A DNA stretch of 64,000 nucleotides from Sipunculus nudus (Eukaryota > Annelida > Sipuncula > Golfingiida > Sipunculidae). Numbering within the stretch: position 1 is the first letter of the stretch; every line of letters begins with the position of its first letter. The notes beneath the pieces are model-generated. The model did no database searches. It was not told the origin of the DNA and saw only the letters and a list, made by a program, of their open reading frames with translations. This document shows positions 44,071 to 57,830 of this stretch, one piece after another. The translations under genes and the position numbers were made by a program. The stretch covers positions 26,767,058 through 26,831,057 of the forward strand of contig CM049310.1 of assembly GCA_026874595.1 (NCBI GenBank), written 5' to 3'.

Positions 44071-47000
44071 TCTTATAAATTCGAATGAAAATTTTTAAAA
44101 AATTCTTTGACAATTCGTATAAAATCTGATACAACGTCCGAAGAATAACTATAAGTTGTGCAATTATCGGAAAGGTAAAAAAACTGACGAGAGAGTCACA
44201 CTCTTCCGTGTCCGCTGGTATTTTTCTCTCAGTGACTCTAAATACAGTCCCTATTTATAGCTTTATAGAAGCCCAGAAACTTCCTTATTCACGAACATTC
44301 CAAATAACAACAATACACGTGCGCCCACAGCGTCTGAACAGACCCGAACCATCTAGAACACAATGAACGCTGTGTATATATATATACATTTTTCATATAT
44401 AATGTTTAACTACACCAGACGTCACGTGTTTACGGAAAAATCTGACCCAGATTGAAGACAGATAACCAGAGCATGTCAAAAAGAAGACAAAGAAGGAAGA
44501 GAATGAGCCGAAGTTTGTAAAGATTGGACCAATATTGACAAAGTTACGACGGAAATAGTAACTTGACGTGTTTTCATGACCTTGCTTGAACTGTGACCCT
44601 ATTAAAAATACATATACAGCTTCACGAAATTTTTCCGGTATACGATAAGTGAAAGTTACAAAGTGAATCCTGGTAGAAAAAAAAGAAGGAAAAATTGAGG
44701 ACAACTGACAAGCAGACAGACATACTGACAAAGCTGAGACCAGATGACTAAGCCAAGTTATGAAGAAGACTAAGAGGAAGAAAATTAGCTATAGTTTATG
44801 TAATTCAAGTTTATAGTTTCGGAGATATGGCATTTTAGCTCAGTCTCATAATGTCTTGTTAAATATACCAGGAATGGCTGCATCTGTCCGTAACAAATGT
44901 TACAGGAATGTTGATCATGTGACTTGTATGTGCATGTAAAGGTCAATTTTATTGGTCAATTGTATTGTCAATAATATTGACTTAATTTTATTGAGCGATT
45001 TTCTCTCGGCCACAAACGGTGCTATCATTTTGTGCCATAAAAGAGTCATTTCGGTACTGGACGCGAGTCCTGATGTCAGCTATGGATGACCCGGTAGTGA
45101 TCGTTGCCGTCGATATTGGCAATAAAATTGACCGTGTGTGGGCCGCTGGCTACGTACGGAAGACACCACGTATGTTAACATTTTTCTGTGAGGCGAAATG
45201 GCATATTTCACGCCTCCCTGGCAATGTAATGAAAGTTCAACACTTTTGCTATCAAATAATGGATACTTTTACATAGGACAAGGAAAATAAAATTGGTTTG
45301 AATCGATATTTGCGACAGTTTGTATGTCATTCATAATGTATTAACACTATGGCTAATTTATTACAATATGAGCTTTAAGGGTTCACGTTACTCTAGCATT
45401 TATTACCTGATCTGAAATTTGATCATTTCATGAGCATGCATGGTCTTGATAAAAGGAGCAGCCAAAAATAATATCTACATGTTGTAAATTGTCCTCTTAA
45501 AAAATATGAGACGAGACATTTTTCTCTAATGACGTTCCTGCTTTGAATAATAATAATAATATTAATAATAATATCAATAATTATAAAATGAAAGCCGTTT
45601 TTTCTGTGAACATATAACAAATTTTCATGACTCTGAGAACACATCACGTTTGACTGATTGTCATCGGTTTCAACTGCGATAATTAAGAAAGTATAGTTTT
45701 CTTGTTAAAGCCATCCTATTTTACAGAAAAATGATGTAGACCAGATCCTAGCCACCGTCCGTAACCCTGCACTCAGGTCAATTCACAGAAAACACAAGGC
45801 GGTTAATAACACAATACTGTTAACCTGTGCCCTTAACAACATAGGTCTAGACATGACGTTAGACCTGTTATCATGGCTAGTTTTTGCGATATTGGAAAAT
45901 AAGAAATAGTTGGAAATAATAAAACCAAAAGGTCGGTCTAATTTTGGTTTAAGTGTTGTAGTGTAGATCACTACCTGTTCTTTATTGAAAACCATTTTGA
46001 CAAAGTGGCTTTTGAAATAAATGTCTTTTCAACATTTATTTAAATCAACCTGTTCATGATAAAAAAAAAATTCTGGTCGTTTGTTTTAAAATACGTTTAT
46101 TGTCAATATTAACCAATAATATGTAATGTATTGAATGAATTCATGTGGAAGGGAGTGCGAGGGGTTGATCAAATTATGGGGGTGTGAGTGCCTACTTGAT
46201 TATTAAATGATTAAGGAATTATCTTTTCTTTGAAAGTCTCAGTGAGTTGCGATTTAAAAATGTAATATATTGTATAAATATAATCTTCATAAAATGGAAC
46301 AGCAAATCGAACACAATTCAAACGGACAAAAATGAAACTAAGAATTTGAGCATATCAAGATAATTAAAATCAAACAAAGTGGAACTGAGACATGTAGCCC
46401 CTTTCTTAGCTTCATCAACACTTAACTCTTCAATGAAACTTTTATTGTTATTTATAACAGTTACTCTGCTAACAGGGGCGTGTAAGATATTACAGACTAT
46501 TGAAATAATACCTTTATATATTTGTGGATAATCTCCTGCCAATAATCTACATCAACATTTCGCAAGATAGCCACGGTATATATAATATTAACACGTTATT
46601 AGCATGAAAATAGGCATGTTCAATTTTTGCATCAGATTTCGATGCTACGAGCATTATACACACAATAGCTTGGTTGCCTTTATTTTATCATTTCTATAGT
46701 ACCAATAGGCGCTTAGAATACGTCACCAGGTAATAAACCAGAGATAATTAACCAATACAACTAAAATCATATTCACTCCTCTTAGTGGCGGTCTCATATA
46801 TTCATTTAAGGTTTTATCCCTTGCATCCAACTTTAAACTAACCTTTTATGATGGTCCAGCGTTTTGCCAGCCGATTATATACGCGATATTAGCCGTTATC
46901 TTACTAAAGGGAGGCGTTCTTCATTGTTACGGACACATCCCAACTGCCGCATATCCTAAACAGGAGGTGCTAGCAAAATATTGGTCCAATAAACATTTGC

Positions 47001-47176
47001 TGTGGAAACGTTTTGTACCGTCAGAGCTTCACGGGTTTCTCTACTAGTATCTTCTTGTGCTATTATAAGGTTATACACAAGTTCTAATTATGTGTCAAAT
47101 GCGCGTGATTACATCGTGCTCATTTTCGTGCTCACATATAGCCTTAAGGTACTCAACTGTGCATGACATGACTATT
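44071..47176. other. Intergenic stretch with putative transporter 3' UTR
   Basis: No gene is supported. The part next to 47177 is downstream of the - strand transporter stop. AATAAA on the - strand occurs at 46679-46684 and 46441-46446, about 490 and 730 bases past the stop, and either could end the transcript. An exon-like ORF at 45060-45171 was considered and not accepted. Confidence 0.45.
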
Positions 47177-47325
47177 CTAGGTCTTTTTCCGTCCTTGAAT
47201 AGTTTTTCTGCAGCACGCTGTGAGCAGTCCAGACGACATCAACAGGCACAACGCGGCAACCAGAAGCCCGCCAAAAGCCAGGCTCGGGGTGTGCATGTAT
47301 GTTCCAGTGGCCTCGTAGATCCCAC
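47177..47325 (-). CDS. Transporter exon 5, last helix and stop
   Basis: The exon is 149 nt. G-G-I-Y-E-A-T-G-T-Y follows the preceding A-P-L-A-I-G, as in the family motif P-I-G-G-x-x-Y-D-x-T-G-x-Y. The last helix and a basic tail (R-K-T-I-Q-G-R-K-K-T) end in TAG. Confidence 0.92.
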
Positions 47326-50300
47326 CTACAAAATTACAAAGGTATGATAATGATACTGAATTTTGTTATGGTTATCGGTCAAATGACGGGTTTTGAGATA
47401 ATAAAGAGGTAGGAAGTTAATCATTAAAAAAATTAAATTTCAAGAATATAAGTTTACATGACCATGCCATCCACGCCGCTTGATAAGGGGATAAAGCATA
47501 ATAATTTTTAAAAAATAAATTGGGCCTAAAATTGATCTAGATAACACATTAACTCATAATAGTGATGGAAGGTATTTTACGAAAATTAAAGATAATACCG
47601 ATTGCCAGTGGAGCAGCAACGATACCCATACCGAAGGCCACGTTGCCAACTCCTACACCTATCCCAGCATGCTCCTGTCCTGTGGCGTCCAGCGTCAGTA
47701 ATATTAACCAAACATTGGATGATGGGACGAATAAACCGACCACTGCCACGGTGACGGCAAACATCCCAAAACCCGGACTGAAAGAGAATATACGTAACAT
47801 AACGGCACCTGTTACCATGTTTACCATTAGTATTACGTAAATATTTGTACATTTCATGTTGCCAAGGAAACCCAGTCCAAGCCGACCAATCAAGTCTGAC
47901 CCTGCCAGGATGGACAGAAGAAGTGCCCCCTTATGGGCATCCAGGCCGATTTCTTGCGCTATTGCTGGCAAGTACAGGTTAAAGCCCATGAAGGAAAAGG
48001 TCATGGCAAATATATAGATTATGATGAAAATAAACTTCACAGACAACAGAGCGCTCATTGCAGACTTGTATTTTCCCTCTCGGTCGTTTTCTTTTGTCAT
48101 TTTATGCTGAGACGACTCAAAATCCTGGGCGATCTTTTCATCGAGTGACGTTTTCATGGAAACCGTTTCCATATTTTCATTTTCTATTAAAAATTTAATT
48201 TCATTCTTACTTTTAATGTTTTCCCTTTTATTTTCTTCATTTAAAAGACTGTCTTTTTGCACGATCTGCTCAAAAGCTGAAGATTTCTCAGGAAGTTGAT
48301 TCCTTGTATCACCGAAAGGTGTCAGGAGGCGCTCCTCTTCATCGGTTTTTCTGCGTTCTTTGCGGCTGCAGTATGTCCATAAAACTGTGCTTGCAATTAA
48401 AATGTGTAGGTAAATACCACCAATGATGAGTATAGCACCTCTGTTTCCAAAGAGTTCCACTAAGAAATTGAATAAAAATGGAAAGCTTATTCCACCAATA
48501 CCACCACAAGTCCAAATAACGCCTGACGCGATAGACTGGTGTTTAGGAAAGATTTTAGTTGTCCCGGCAACACTTCCGATATAGGTTAGCGAGTTGGCAG
48601 TTCCTGTTGATTAAAAGTAGCGGAGACGTTATAAATACCAGTGATATTTACCAGAAAATGAAACAGAAATTAAATGAAAACTCTTTCTACCTGTAGCCAA
48701 CTGTTGAATAGGCCTACACTATAAGTTATTTGGAAACACATGCAAATATCCCTTGTTCACAGGAATGATTGAACTCGATTTCATGTTCACATGGTACAAG
48801 AATCACTTTGAGAATCACAGCAACATAAGGATGTATTTCTAGAAATGCGGGATGTTCGCCTCGATTGATACCGCGCAGCATCCCGCGCAAGCAGAAAATT
48901 ATTAAGAAAACGTCATGGGACCCGACGTTGAATTACAGTAGCCTAGCACTTCGGTCTTGATCGAGACGAATTATGAACGAGATGTTTCAAAGATGCGATG
49001 GCGTTGCATTGAAATATAGAAAGAAGAACCGACCATTTAACGACTGTAAGTTTCTTACCTCGGAAAACATGAAGATCATAGGAATTTTAAAATGATTATC
49101 TGTATTATCGCTCATCGATAGCAAACAAGTATGCCGGCCTTGTCAGTTCTCTATATAAACAACTACCGGCAAGCGTTTTTATCTTGGTTTAACGCTGAGT
49201 ACAGTCAATAGGTGATTGTTTAAAAAGAATTTTTAAAATCATTTAAGCCAATATCTATACAATATATAGGGATTCAAGCGCCTGTGATTGAAAGGCACCC
49301 TTAATATAACCGTATATCTTTGTCATTTTCTATGTTACAATGAAATGCATGAGAACACGTGGGAACACTGTGAGGTTTCACCAGTGAATGTCCCTAATGA
49401 CATCAAGGCTATTACTGAAGAGAATTATTAATGCGATATTAAAATGTTCCTTTTATTTCGGCAAGAAATTGTTTATTTTGCAGATAGAATTTATGAGAAA
49501 CTAAATACATTTTACCTTGTCCTATCCCCCAGGTGACAATAACAACTGGTAGAGATGGCGAGAAGGAGCATGCAGCGATACTCAAACAGCCTATCAGAGA
49601 TGATGCCATAAACATCCGCCAGATGGGGTAACGGTCGAAAAGCCATCCAGAAAAAGGGGCTGTGAATTAAAACAAATGTTTTGTCGACTTGTGGTCCCAC
49701 AGAATATTTATTTAGCTCTATGGCTTTTTCGCTCGAAACACATATATACACACGCACGATAATTAAATAGGGTTATACTGGTCAAAATTTCAAATACTTC
49801 TGCAAAGATTCTGCATTTTGGTTAATTTTTGGTCATTCAATTTTACATCTTTCGCTGAGTATTATTGCTATTTAATTATATAAACTAATCGGTACTGGAA
49901 CATGGGTTAACCTATGAATCTAACCGGAGGCCCCCCGATGTTGAATTACACTGGTATCCGGCGCTATTATACGCCCCCCGCTACCAGGCTTTCGTTCCGA
50001 CAAGAGTAATCTTGGGTACAAGTCTGCTCTGGTACTGGATGGACATTAATTTCAATTTCCGTAGAAGTCAATTGTCGGTTCTAACTAGAAGTTTTATACA
50101 AACAATAATTATAACGTTATGTAACACACACCTTATAATATTTATTAAGCTTTCCCCTGTAGGTAGGTGAGGCTTTTAGGGGTTGATAACTTTATTTCTA
50201 TATCCATTTTTGGGTCAAAATTTGTGTGGGTAAATTTCTTAGTTTCCTCTTGAGTGCAAAATCATCGGTTACAATTTTTTTCTTTATTATGCCCCTGTTT

Positions 50301-53300
50301 GCGCTAGATCTCTAATGTGGCTTTGGGTGTGGGGGAGGCTTCCCTAGCCAACATTCTGTAAACATTTAGTTATTTTGCGTTATTGTATATCCACAGCATG
50401 CATCTTTTAAAATGGGATCCTCAGGAAAATCCCTCGAATTTTATCACCTCGAGAACGAAAATTTATATATGTACGAGTCCTCATTACTCGAGTGGATCTT
50501 CATGCTTAGTTAGTGATTTAAAATAGCATCTAAGTCAGTAATGACAACAAATTGTTATCGATATCGACTTCATAATTTTATAAACGTGTCTTTGTTTCGA
50601 GACCAATCCAACATGTGGTACCCGGTTTCTCCACTAGATTGTCACCGTTGGTAGCAGTTTCTAGCTCCTACAAGATGCATAAACAGCAAATGATCTGTAT
50701 CCGGACTCTTTTCCAAAATTTTACTGCTCTTATTTTGCCACTCCTCGTAAGTTTTAGTTAATTTATCATTGTTTTTAAAACTTTTGGAAAGAAAAAACAG
50801 ACCGATATTCCAACAATTGTTGGAATTAACACTTACATAGAACAGCCGTGACGAGAGCAAATGTAGTGGCGACCCAGCTTGTGTTGAACGGCCCTTGTTG
50901 GAAGAGTTCAAGAAACCACACATAAAGCACGCCGTATGATCGGATGAGCCCCTCCTGTACAAGCATGCTTACAGCAAGACCTGAAAAAAACGAGAGTTAG
51001 TGTCACCCGGAACCGAATCAAAACACCTGTATATTGCGAATCATGCAACACTTGAATTTCCATTTGATGGTCTGACCACAGAGACACGGATACGGCAACG
51101 TTAGTATGTATACTTCATCTATTTTCGCATGATGCTGTGTTCATACAGATTTTGCTATATGTACGCCTATGGCAACAATTTAATAACAAATCTGTTCTAG
51201 GTACATCTAAATATTTACATATGACAGCGTCTCTGACCCAAATAAGTATCAATCAGCAAATTGTACAAATATAACATCAGTCGCTGTAGAGTAAAACGCC
51301 TCAGTAAACTTAAAGTAATAATTTAAGCTTGTAAACAAGTATACGTGCACTGTTAAAAGTTGCATGTAAAATAACGGTGCTTTGCACTGGCAGCAAAGTT
51401 GACAGTGCAATGCACCGTTATTTTACGTGCAAAGAAATAACGCAGTGCGTTAAATAACGTCGCAATGCACCGTAATTTTACAGCGCTTTGGGACGTAAAT
51501 AAACGGTGCTTAGCCACGGGAAATAACGGGCATCTGTTATTTTACGGGACAATATGCCGTTATTATACAGTGCTATGAGACGTGAATAAACAGTGTTTTC
51601 AACTGGAATCAGGGCATTGCACCGTTATTTCACGGTGCTTTGATATGTAGAATAACAAAACATTGTTACTTTATAATAAATAACAGTGCTTTGCACTTGG
51701 AGCTATACACTGTTACAGGTTTCCATAATCTTTCTCAAAACGTTTCTGTCTTGTCACTCCGGACGAACCCTTTATTTATATCTGTGTACTTCAAGTTTCT
51801 CATAACATGTTTTTTAGAGTTTACCAGTAAAAATTTTACGAACGAAGTCAGACCTCCTTATGATGATAGAGTTGTAACTTTCTGTTTGACAGTCAAGTGT
51901 CCCGAAAATCAAATCAGGATATCCACAGAGGGAAATGCATCTTGGCTAATTTGGGAAATGGCATTAAAAATGCAAGCTCACACATAATATCACACCACTT
52001 CTTTATTGTATGAAATATTCAACAGATCATCAACATGTATAACACGTGTACTTAATGTATATTGTTATTCAGATTATACTGATCTTCTAAAAGGCATCAT
52101 TAGGAAGCAAACATATTTAAACATTTTGACCACACTGCATGGCAGTTAAATCGTCTCCAACTAAACATATAAAATTTGGCAATTAGTGCAATATTATTAT
52201 GATTACTATTATGAATGCTGTGTGTTATCTCATTAAGGTTGCTGATCTTTTAAAAAATGGGACCCTAATCTATTTATGATGTATCTTTGAAAAATAGATA
52301 AAAGTGCTTCAATAAATTTAGTGTTGTAAATTAATGGTATCTTTAAAGTAAAAGATGGTCAGAACACAAGTCAAACAATTGAAATGGATTTAACTTATAT
52401 GTCACCAAATCTTTCTACAGTAAAGGCATCTACTTTGTGTGAAGCTTCTGATAATGAATTCCAAAATAAAGGTCCTTGGTAAATAAATGATTTTTGCATC
52501 AATTAAATTCGAACTGGAGGGAGTTGAAGAGAATGCCTACACTGTAACAAGGGTGCAAATGTAAACGTTTTTCCATAAAAATAATAAGATAATTACCTGA
52601 ATTAATTAAGGTACTTAAACACAAGAATATTAAAAGTGAAATAGTCGTTAACTGATATTTCCTATATTGTTGATATATTATAGAGGAAAATGCAGCATTA
52701 AAACATTAAATCTGACCAACCAGCTCTATTGACAGTGGGAGGGCAGTTAGAGGTGCATTCAATTACCCCAAAATCAAGAAACCTGAAGGTCTTTTAAGTC
52801 CCTTGGGATACTCCAGGGTAAATATCCAAAATGACGCATAGCAAGCCTCCAGTGGAAGTAGAAATAACTTGCATGGGTTTACAGTTTCTGGCCATCCACC
52901 ATATGTTACAGTGATGTTACAGTCCCAATCTTGAACATTCACAGGTGTTGGAGATCTCATTCCTTGCATACAAAGTAATAAACAGAAAAGAGAGATTGTA
53001 AATGTAAGAAACATGAGAGAAATATTCAAGAATATAGTTCAGTGCAATTATCCCTTTAATTTTTATATTTTTTTAGATTTTTTTCAAAGTCTGACGCTCT
53101 ATCAATTTACATTACAGAAAATAAACTTTTGTTCTTTCTTCACAAAATTTAAACAAGGGACCTATGGGTCACTGTGCTCAGCTGACGTTAACCTAGTAGG
53201 TAAAAATCTAAAATAATATCTAATGGAGATAAGTGTAAGAGGAAGAGGTAATAAAGGCCATGGTTGGTTTATATGATTGGTTTGTATTGATGAACAAGAA

Positions 53301-55403
53301 ATTGTTGCAAAAAATATTTTGTGACCTGACCATGTGTTTCCTAATGTTGAAACTAAAGCATGTGAGCAGTTTGTGAACAAATGATCTTTACTATTACCAT
53401 GATCATTAGTTAGTTTTTTTGATTAACTGTTGACATTTCAGTAGTTTACACATTTGTTCAATTGAATCTATTTTTTTGCATAATATATATTTTTTATTAT
53501 ATATGTATTTTTTTATGAAATGTATACAGCTGAAATATAGCTAATTAACAACATAAAACAGGGCAAACAAAGCCTGATCTCAAATTCTGCTGAGGCAGGA
53601 AAATAATGAACAAATGTTTGTATTAAATCCTGATTTTTTTATCACATCAATTATTTTCTAATTTAAGTTTATATTTCTATACATTTCCAATTTAACATAT
53701 ATATCTGAATATAAAAGTTGATTCATAATTCTCAATTGCATCATCATAAATCTCAATCTTGTCAGATATCACCACATCATGCATACAAATGTTTATTTAT
53801 TTTTTACCACAAAAATATATCTTTTAAATCTGCAAAACAATAAATATCTAAAAAAAATACTTGATTTAGATTTCACAATTTTTAATTGTGTCTTTATTTA
53901 TCCATAATATGCTTCATATTTTATAATAATTTAAGCATACTGATGGGTTCATTTATATTTGTTAAAATCATTTAAAAGAAAATTGATTTCTTTAAAAATG
54001 CTACATTACACAACATTGCATCTTCTGGATTACACCTTGCATTATTTTTTCAAGGAAAGTTTTTGCATATCGGAGTGGAAACAGCATTACAATTAAGGAG
54101 ATACAGTGAAAACAATAACAATTACTGCATAACACTTGGTGGGTTGGGTTTGCGGGGGGGGGGGGGGGTGATATGAGAATAACTGTACACCTGTCACAGC
54201 AGGGGATCTCCCCCAGTGACTGTAACAAATCAGAAACCCTGGCATAGCTGACTTCCAGTGACCTGGAGTGGGACCCTGCATCTGTAATCAAAGCAAGTGA
54301 TTACAGAAAAAAAAATCAATAACTAGCTTAATTTTCAAGCTTTTATTTTCAAATTTCAGATTTAGACAAACTAAATATTTATGTTTACATGCTGTGAAAA
54401 TTAAATCAATGGTGCTTACAGGAAAAAAACGTGCCATGGTCAAACTTGGGCAAAATTTAAGGTACTGATTTTTTTTTTATGCTAATAACTTAAAAAATTT
54501 ACAAAATTCAGATCTAATTTTGGGTAAACAATTGAATCTTAATTAAGCATAGTTATATACTTGAGAAAATAGACTCTAGTTTCAAAATTTTTCATGTTAA
54601 GTGAGTTATTATTTTTCCTGATTTTTTACAAAGTCCATTATGTTTGGGCCCATAACTTAAAGAATTTATACTTTACAGACTTAATTTCTGGCATGTACAT
54701 AGGAACTATATAGAAAAATATTTATGGTAAATATGAGGAAAAACAGATGAGTGGTTTTGATATTAGGCAGTCCTGAAGAGTGAAAATAGGATTTTAATAA
54801 ATAATTGAGGTTTTTCTTTAATTTCTCAAAGGAACGAAGTCGCAAAGACCCAGTTTTCGGCTTGGTAGGAGATCTTGGGGACATCTAACATTATGCTGAA
54901 TTTTGGATTCCTAGGTCTTACGGTTTCAAAACGTGCCACATCTACGGACGGACGGACGGACGGACGGACAGACGGACGGACGACGGACAATGGACCACGA
55001 CTATAGCTCAGATGACTTATAGTCAGCTGAGCTAACAATAACTACAAAAATAGTTTTCTTATGGTCAATTGGAACCTTTAGAAGTGAAAATAATTATACA
55101 TTATTATATCAAATATATCTTTACATTTACATTACAGACAATAACTGGCCAAGATTTTGTTCTATCTCCACAAAAAATTAACAATTTCAATATTTTTCTT
55201 TATATATGTATTTACTTAAAAAAAGGTTTAAACTATCTTTAATACTTGCTGAATATATTAACACAAATATAATAGTTTTGAAAGAATTACCTCTCCTCCA
55301 TCTGCAATCCCATATTATCCTTGCATTCTCCAAACAGTGAAGGCAGTATCCTGTATATAGGAGCTTTGCTTCTGCAAATACAAATACACAGACAATGCAT
55401 GCA

Positions 55404-55451
<48 letters not shown>

Positions 55452-57792
55452 AATGTGATACGAATCAGTTTCAATATCATACTCAATGACTGAAAGTTGA
55501 TCGATTAATAATCATTTTTTTTCATTTTATGTGCCATATTATTAACATAAAATCTGTTGTATAGATAAATAAATATTGACAGAGTAAATTAAGCCTAGCA
55601 TGTACATCACACTGAAAGGTCAAGACTATACTTGTTAATACTTATTCACTGCATAAGGATAACATTAATACTGTTTCCTGTTAAGTGCCCATCTTTCTAA
55701 AATCTATAAGAGAGTTAGAATATTTCATTGGAATAAAGAGACTTCTTTTGAATGTGCATACCTGATCTTATATGAAAGGTTATGGAAAAAAATACATGAT
55801 TTGATGATTTAATTATGAAATGTCCTTTTCCAGAATGATTTCTACAAACAATAGACCTGACAATGTATTTTTAAAGGTACAGATTAAGTATGTGTAAATA
55901 TGAAGTAATTAACAGTAAGGCTATGGGCCTGGATTTTATTTATTGTAACTGTAAATAATTATATTATGAAAATTTCATAACCAGAATATCTGCAATGTTT
56001 TATAGGGAATAAACATGTTCCAAACTGCAAAAAAATAAAAAAAAATAGCCAATAATCAGCAGGTTTGACAAATGACACTGTAAGGTTAGAGATGGTCAGG
56101 TTAGCGTGGCTCAGCTCCATCAAGCAGCAAGCCAAAAAGTTTATTAGAATAAAAATGAATGGAGAGAATGAGAAACAGGCAGGCGAATTTAGGTCAGCAT
56201 CACTGCTAATGTTCAATATGTAAGATACTTGTTTCACAGATTATTAAACTCATCAGCTTATTCAAATTGCCATGGACTTTACAAAAGAAAATATGATAAA
56301 ATTCAAACTTACCTTGGTGTACCTTTTCTGCAATGTTCTCTGCTAGGAATTTACCCTGCAACTGCTTGCCAGTGTAGTTGTGCACCTTGCACATCTCTCA
56401 TTTGTACTTTGTTCACAGCTCTAAGTTTGGTAAGGCGTGGAACATTTACGTCATCTTTCCTCTAATCATTGTTGCATGTATGGCTCTCTGAACACCTGCA
56501 CAAGTAGAACAGATTCTAGGAGTATATAAAAACAGAACTGATAAACATGTAACCAACGAAAGAGAATCTCAGCACCAGGCATATCAATAATATTTACAAA
56601 GTAAGTGCAGGTATATAAATTAATAAACAAAAGTGCTATATTGCATATAAAAATGGTAAATATTGGGTCAACAAATGATTTTATTCAGTGTATAAACAGA
56701 AAGGTGCAAAAACAGCATCACATGTGTACGAGGATTTATAAATAGGAAGCAATATATATGCAGTACAGCCTTTATATTACAAAATGATGTAACATTTGTA
56801 ATTGCATTTTCAATATACTAGCTATTATAATATAACAAGGGCTACAGGCATAATGCAAACCTGCGTAATCTTTCCGGGTTCCCTGATGATAATCTTGACT
56901 ATTATTTGAAAAGTTATTATTTTTTAAGGTGTGACAAGTACATGTATAAAGCAAGTTCTACCAATTTTGAATCTTAGTACAAGTATAAATGCGCTCAGTC
57001 TGATGCATACTGATGGATGAGATGTGGTATACCCCATTACAAAGGCCTATATGTGAGTGAGGGGGTGTCAAAAACCCCATCCAACCCACATTATGAATGG
57101 AAATTGCAACCCTGTACAACAGAGTTGGGGGGGGGGGGGGGTCTCTGGAAAATTTCCAGCTATGTTTTCCAACAAAAGTTCAATACCAACTTTAGTACTG
57201 GTATCAGTGAACGACAGTGACAGAGGTGGTGTCTTCCCTGTATCTCAAATGACTTACAGTCAGGTGAGCTAAAAAGGCAGTATATTATGTATATTATTAT
57301 GTGATGTTTAAACTTACATAATTCCTATTCTTAAGAAATAGGAAAGTTGCCATGATGGTATCCAAATCTTCTTTCAATTTGCCACACTGATGGAAATGCT
57401 TGACCATTTTCTGAAAACATAAACAGTATTTGGCTGTGCCTTAGCAGCCTTAATTTTTAGGCTCTCTCCCTCTCTCTCTCTCTCTCTCTCAAAAAGACTG
57501 GCTAAAATGTTAGCACTTTGGCCAGCATGGTATGTTTTTTTTCTTCTAAAACATGTTAAGAAATTTAGGAAATTGTCTCAAAGCTGTTAATTATTTGTTT
57601 GGTCTGTGTTTACTCTCTGTTTAAGCATCTGTTAAAAATATAAAAAAAAATAAAGGGACTTTGATATCTTAATTTCTTTGGTTGACATGTAAGTGGGAAA
57701 ACCTTATTCAAGGCCTCATTTAAAATCTAGTAAATAAATAATTCAAAACTGTTTTCAGTGGTGCCTTTACCAATATTTCACCTTTAAGGGAT

Positions 57793-57830
<38 letters not shown>

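Noticed and set aside
44393-44731. 112-codon - strand ORF
   Set aside because: It has no start context, splice signals or family match, and it looks like repeat-derived sequence translated by chance.
45060-45171. Frame with V-V-I-V-A-V-D-I-G-N considered as an HSP70/HSPA12-type start exon
   Set aside because: Only the first ten residues recall the family. The phosphate-binding residues that should follow are absent, and no second exon was found.
46318-46542. 74-codon - strand ORF with protein-like composition
   Set aside because: It lies past the transporter stop on the same strand, contains an AATAAA, and is best explained as 3' UTR or flank.
55291-55371. Splicing of this segment straight into transporter exon 2 (50980), which is in phase
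   Set aside because: The joined protein would begin with a cysteine- and arginine-rich stretch instead of helix 1, and the segment lies inside the transposon.
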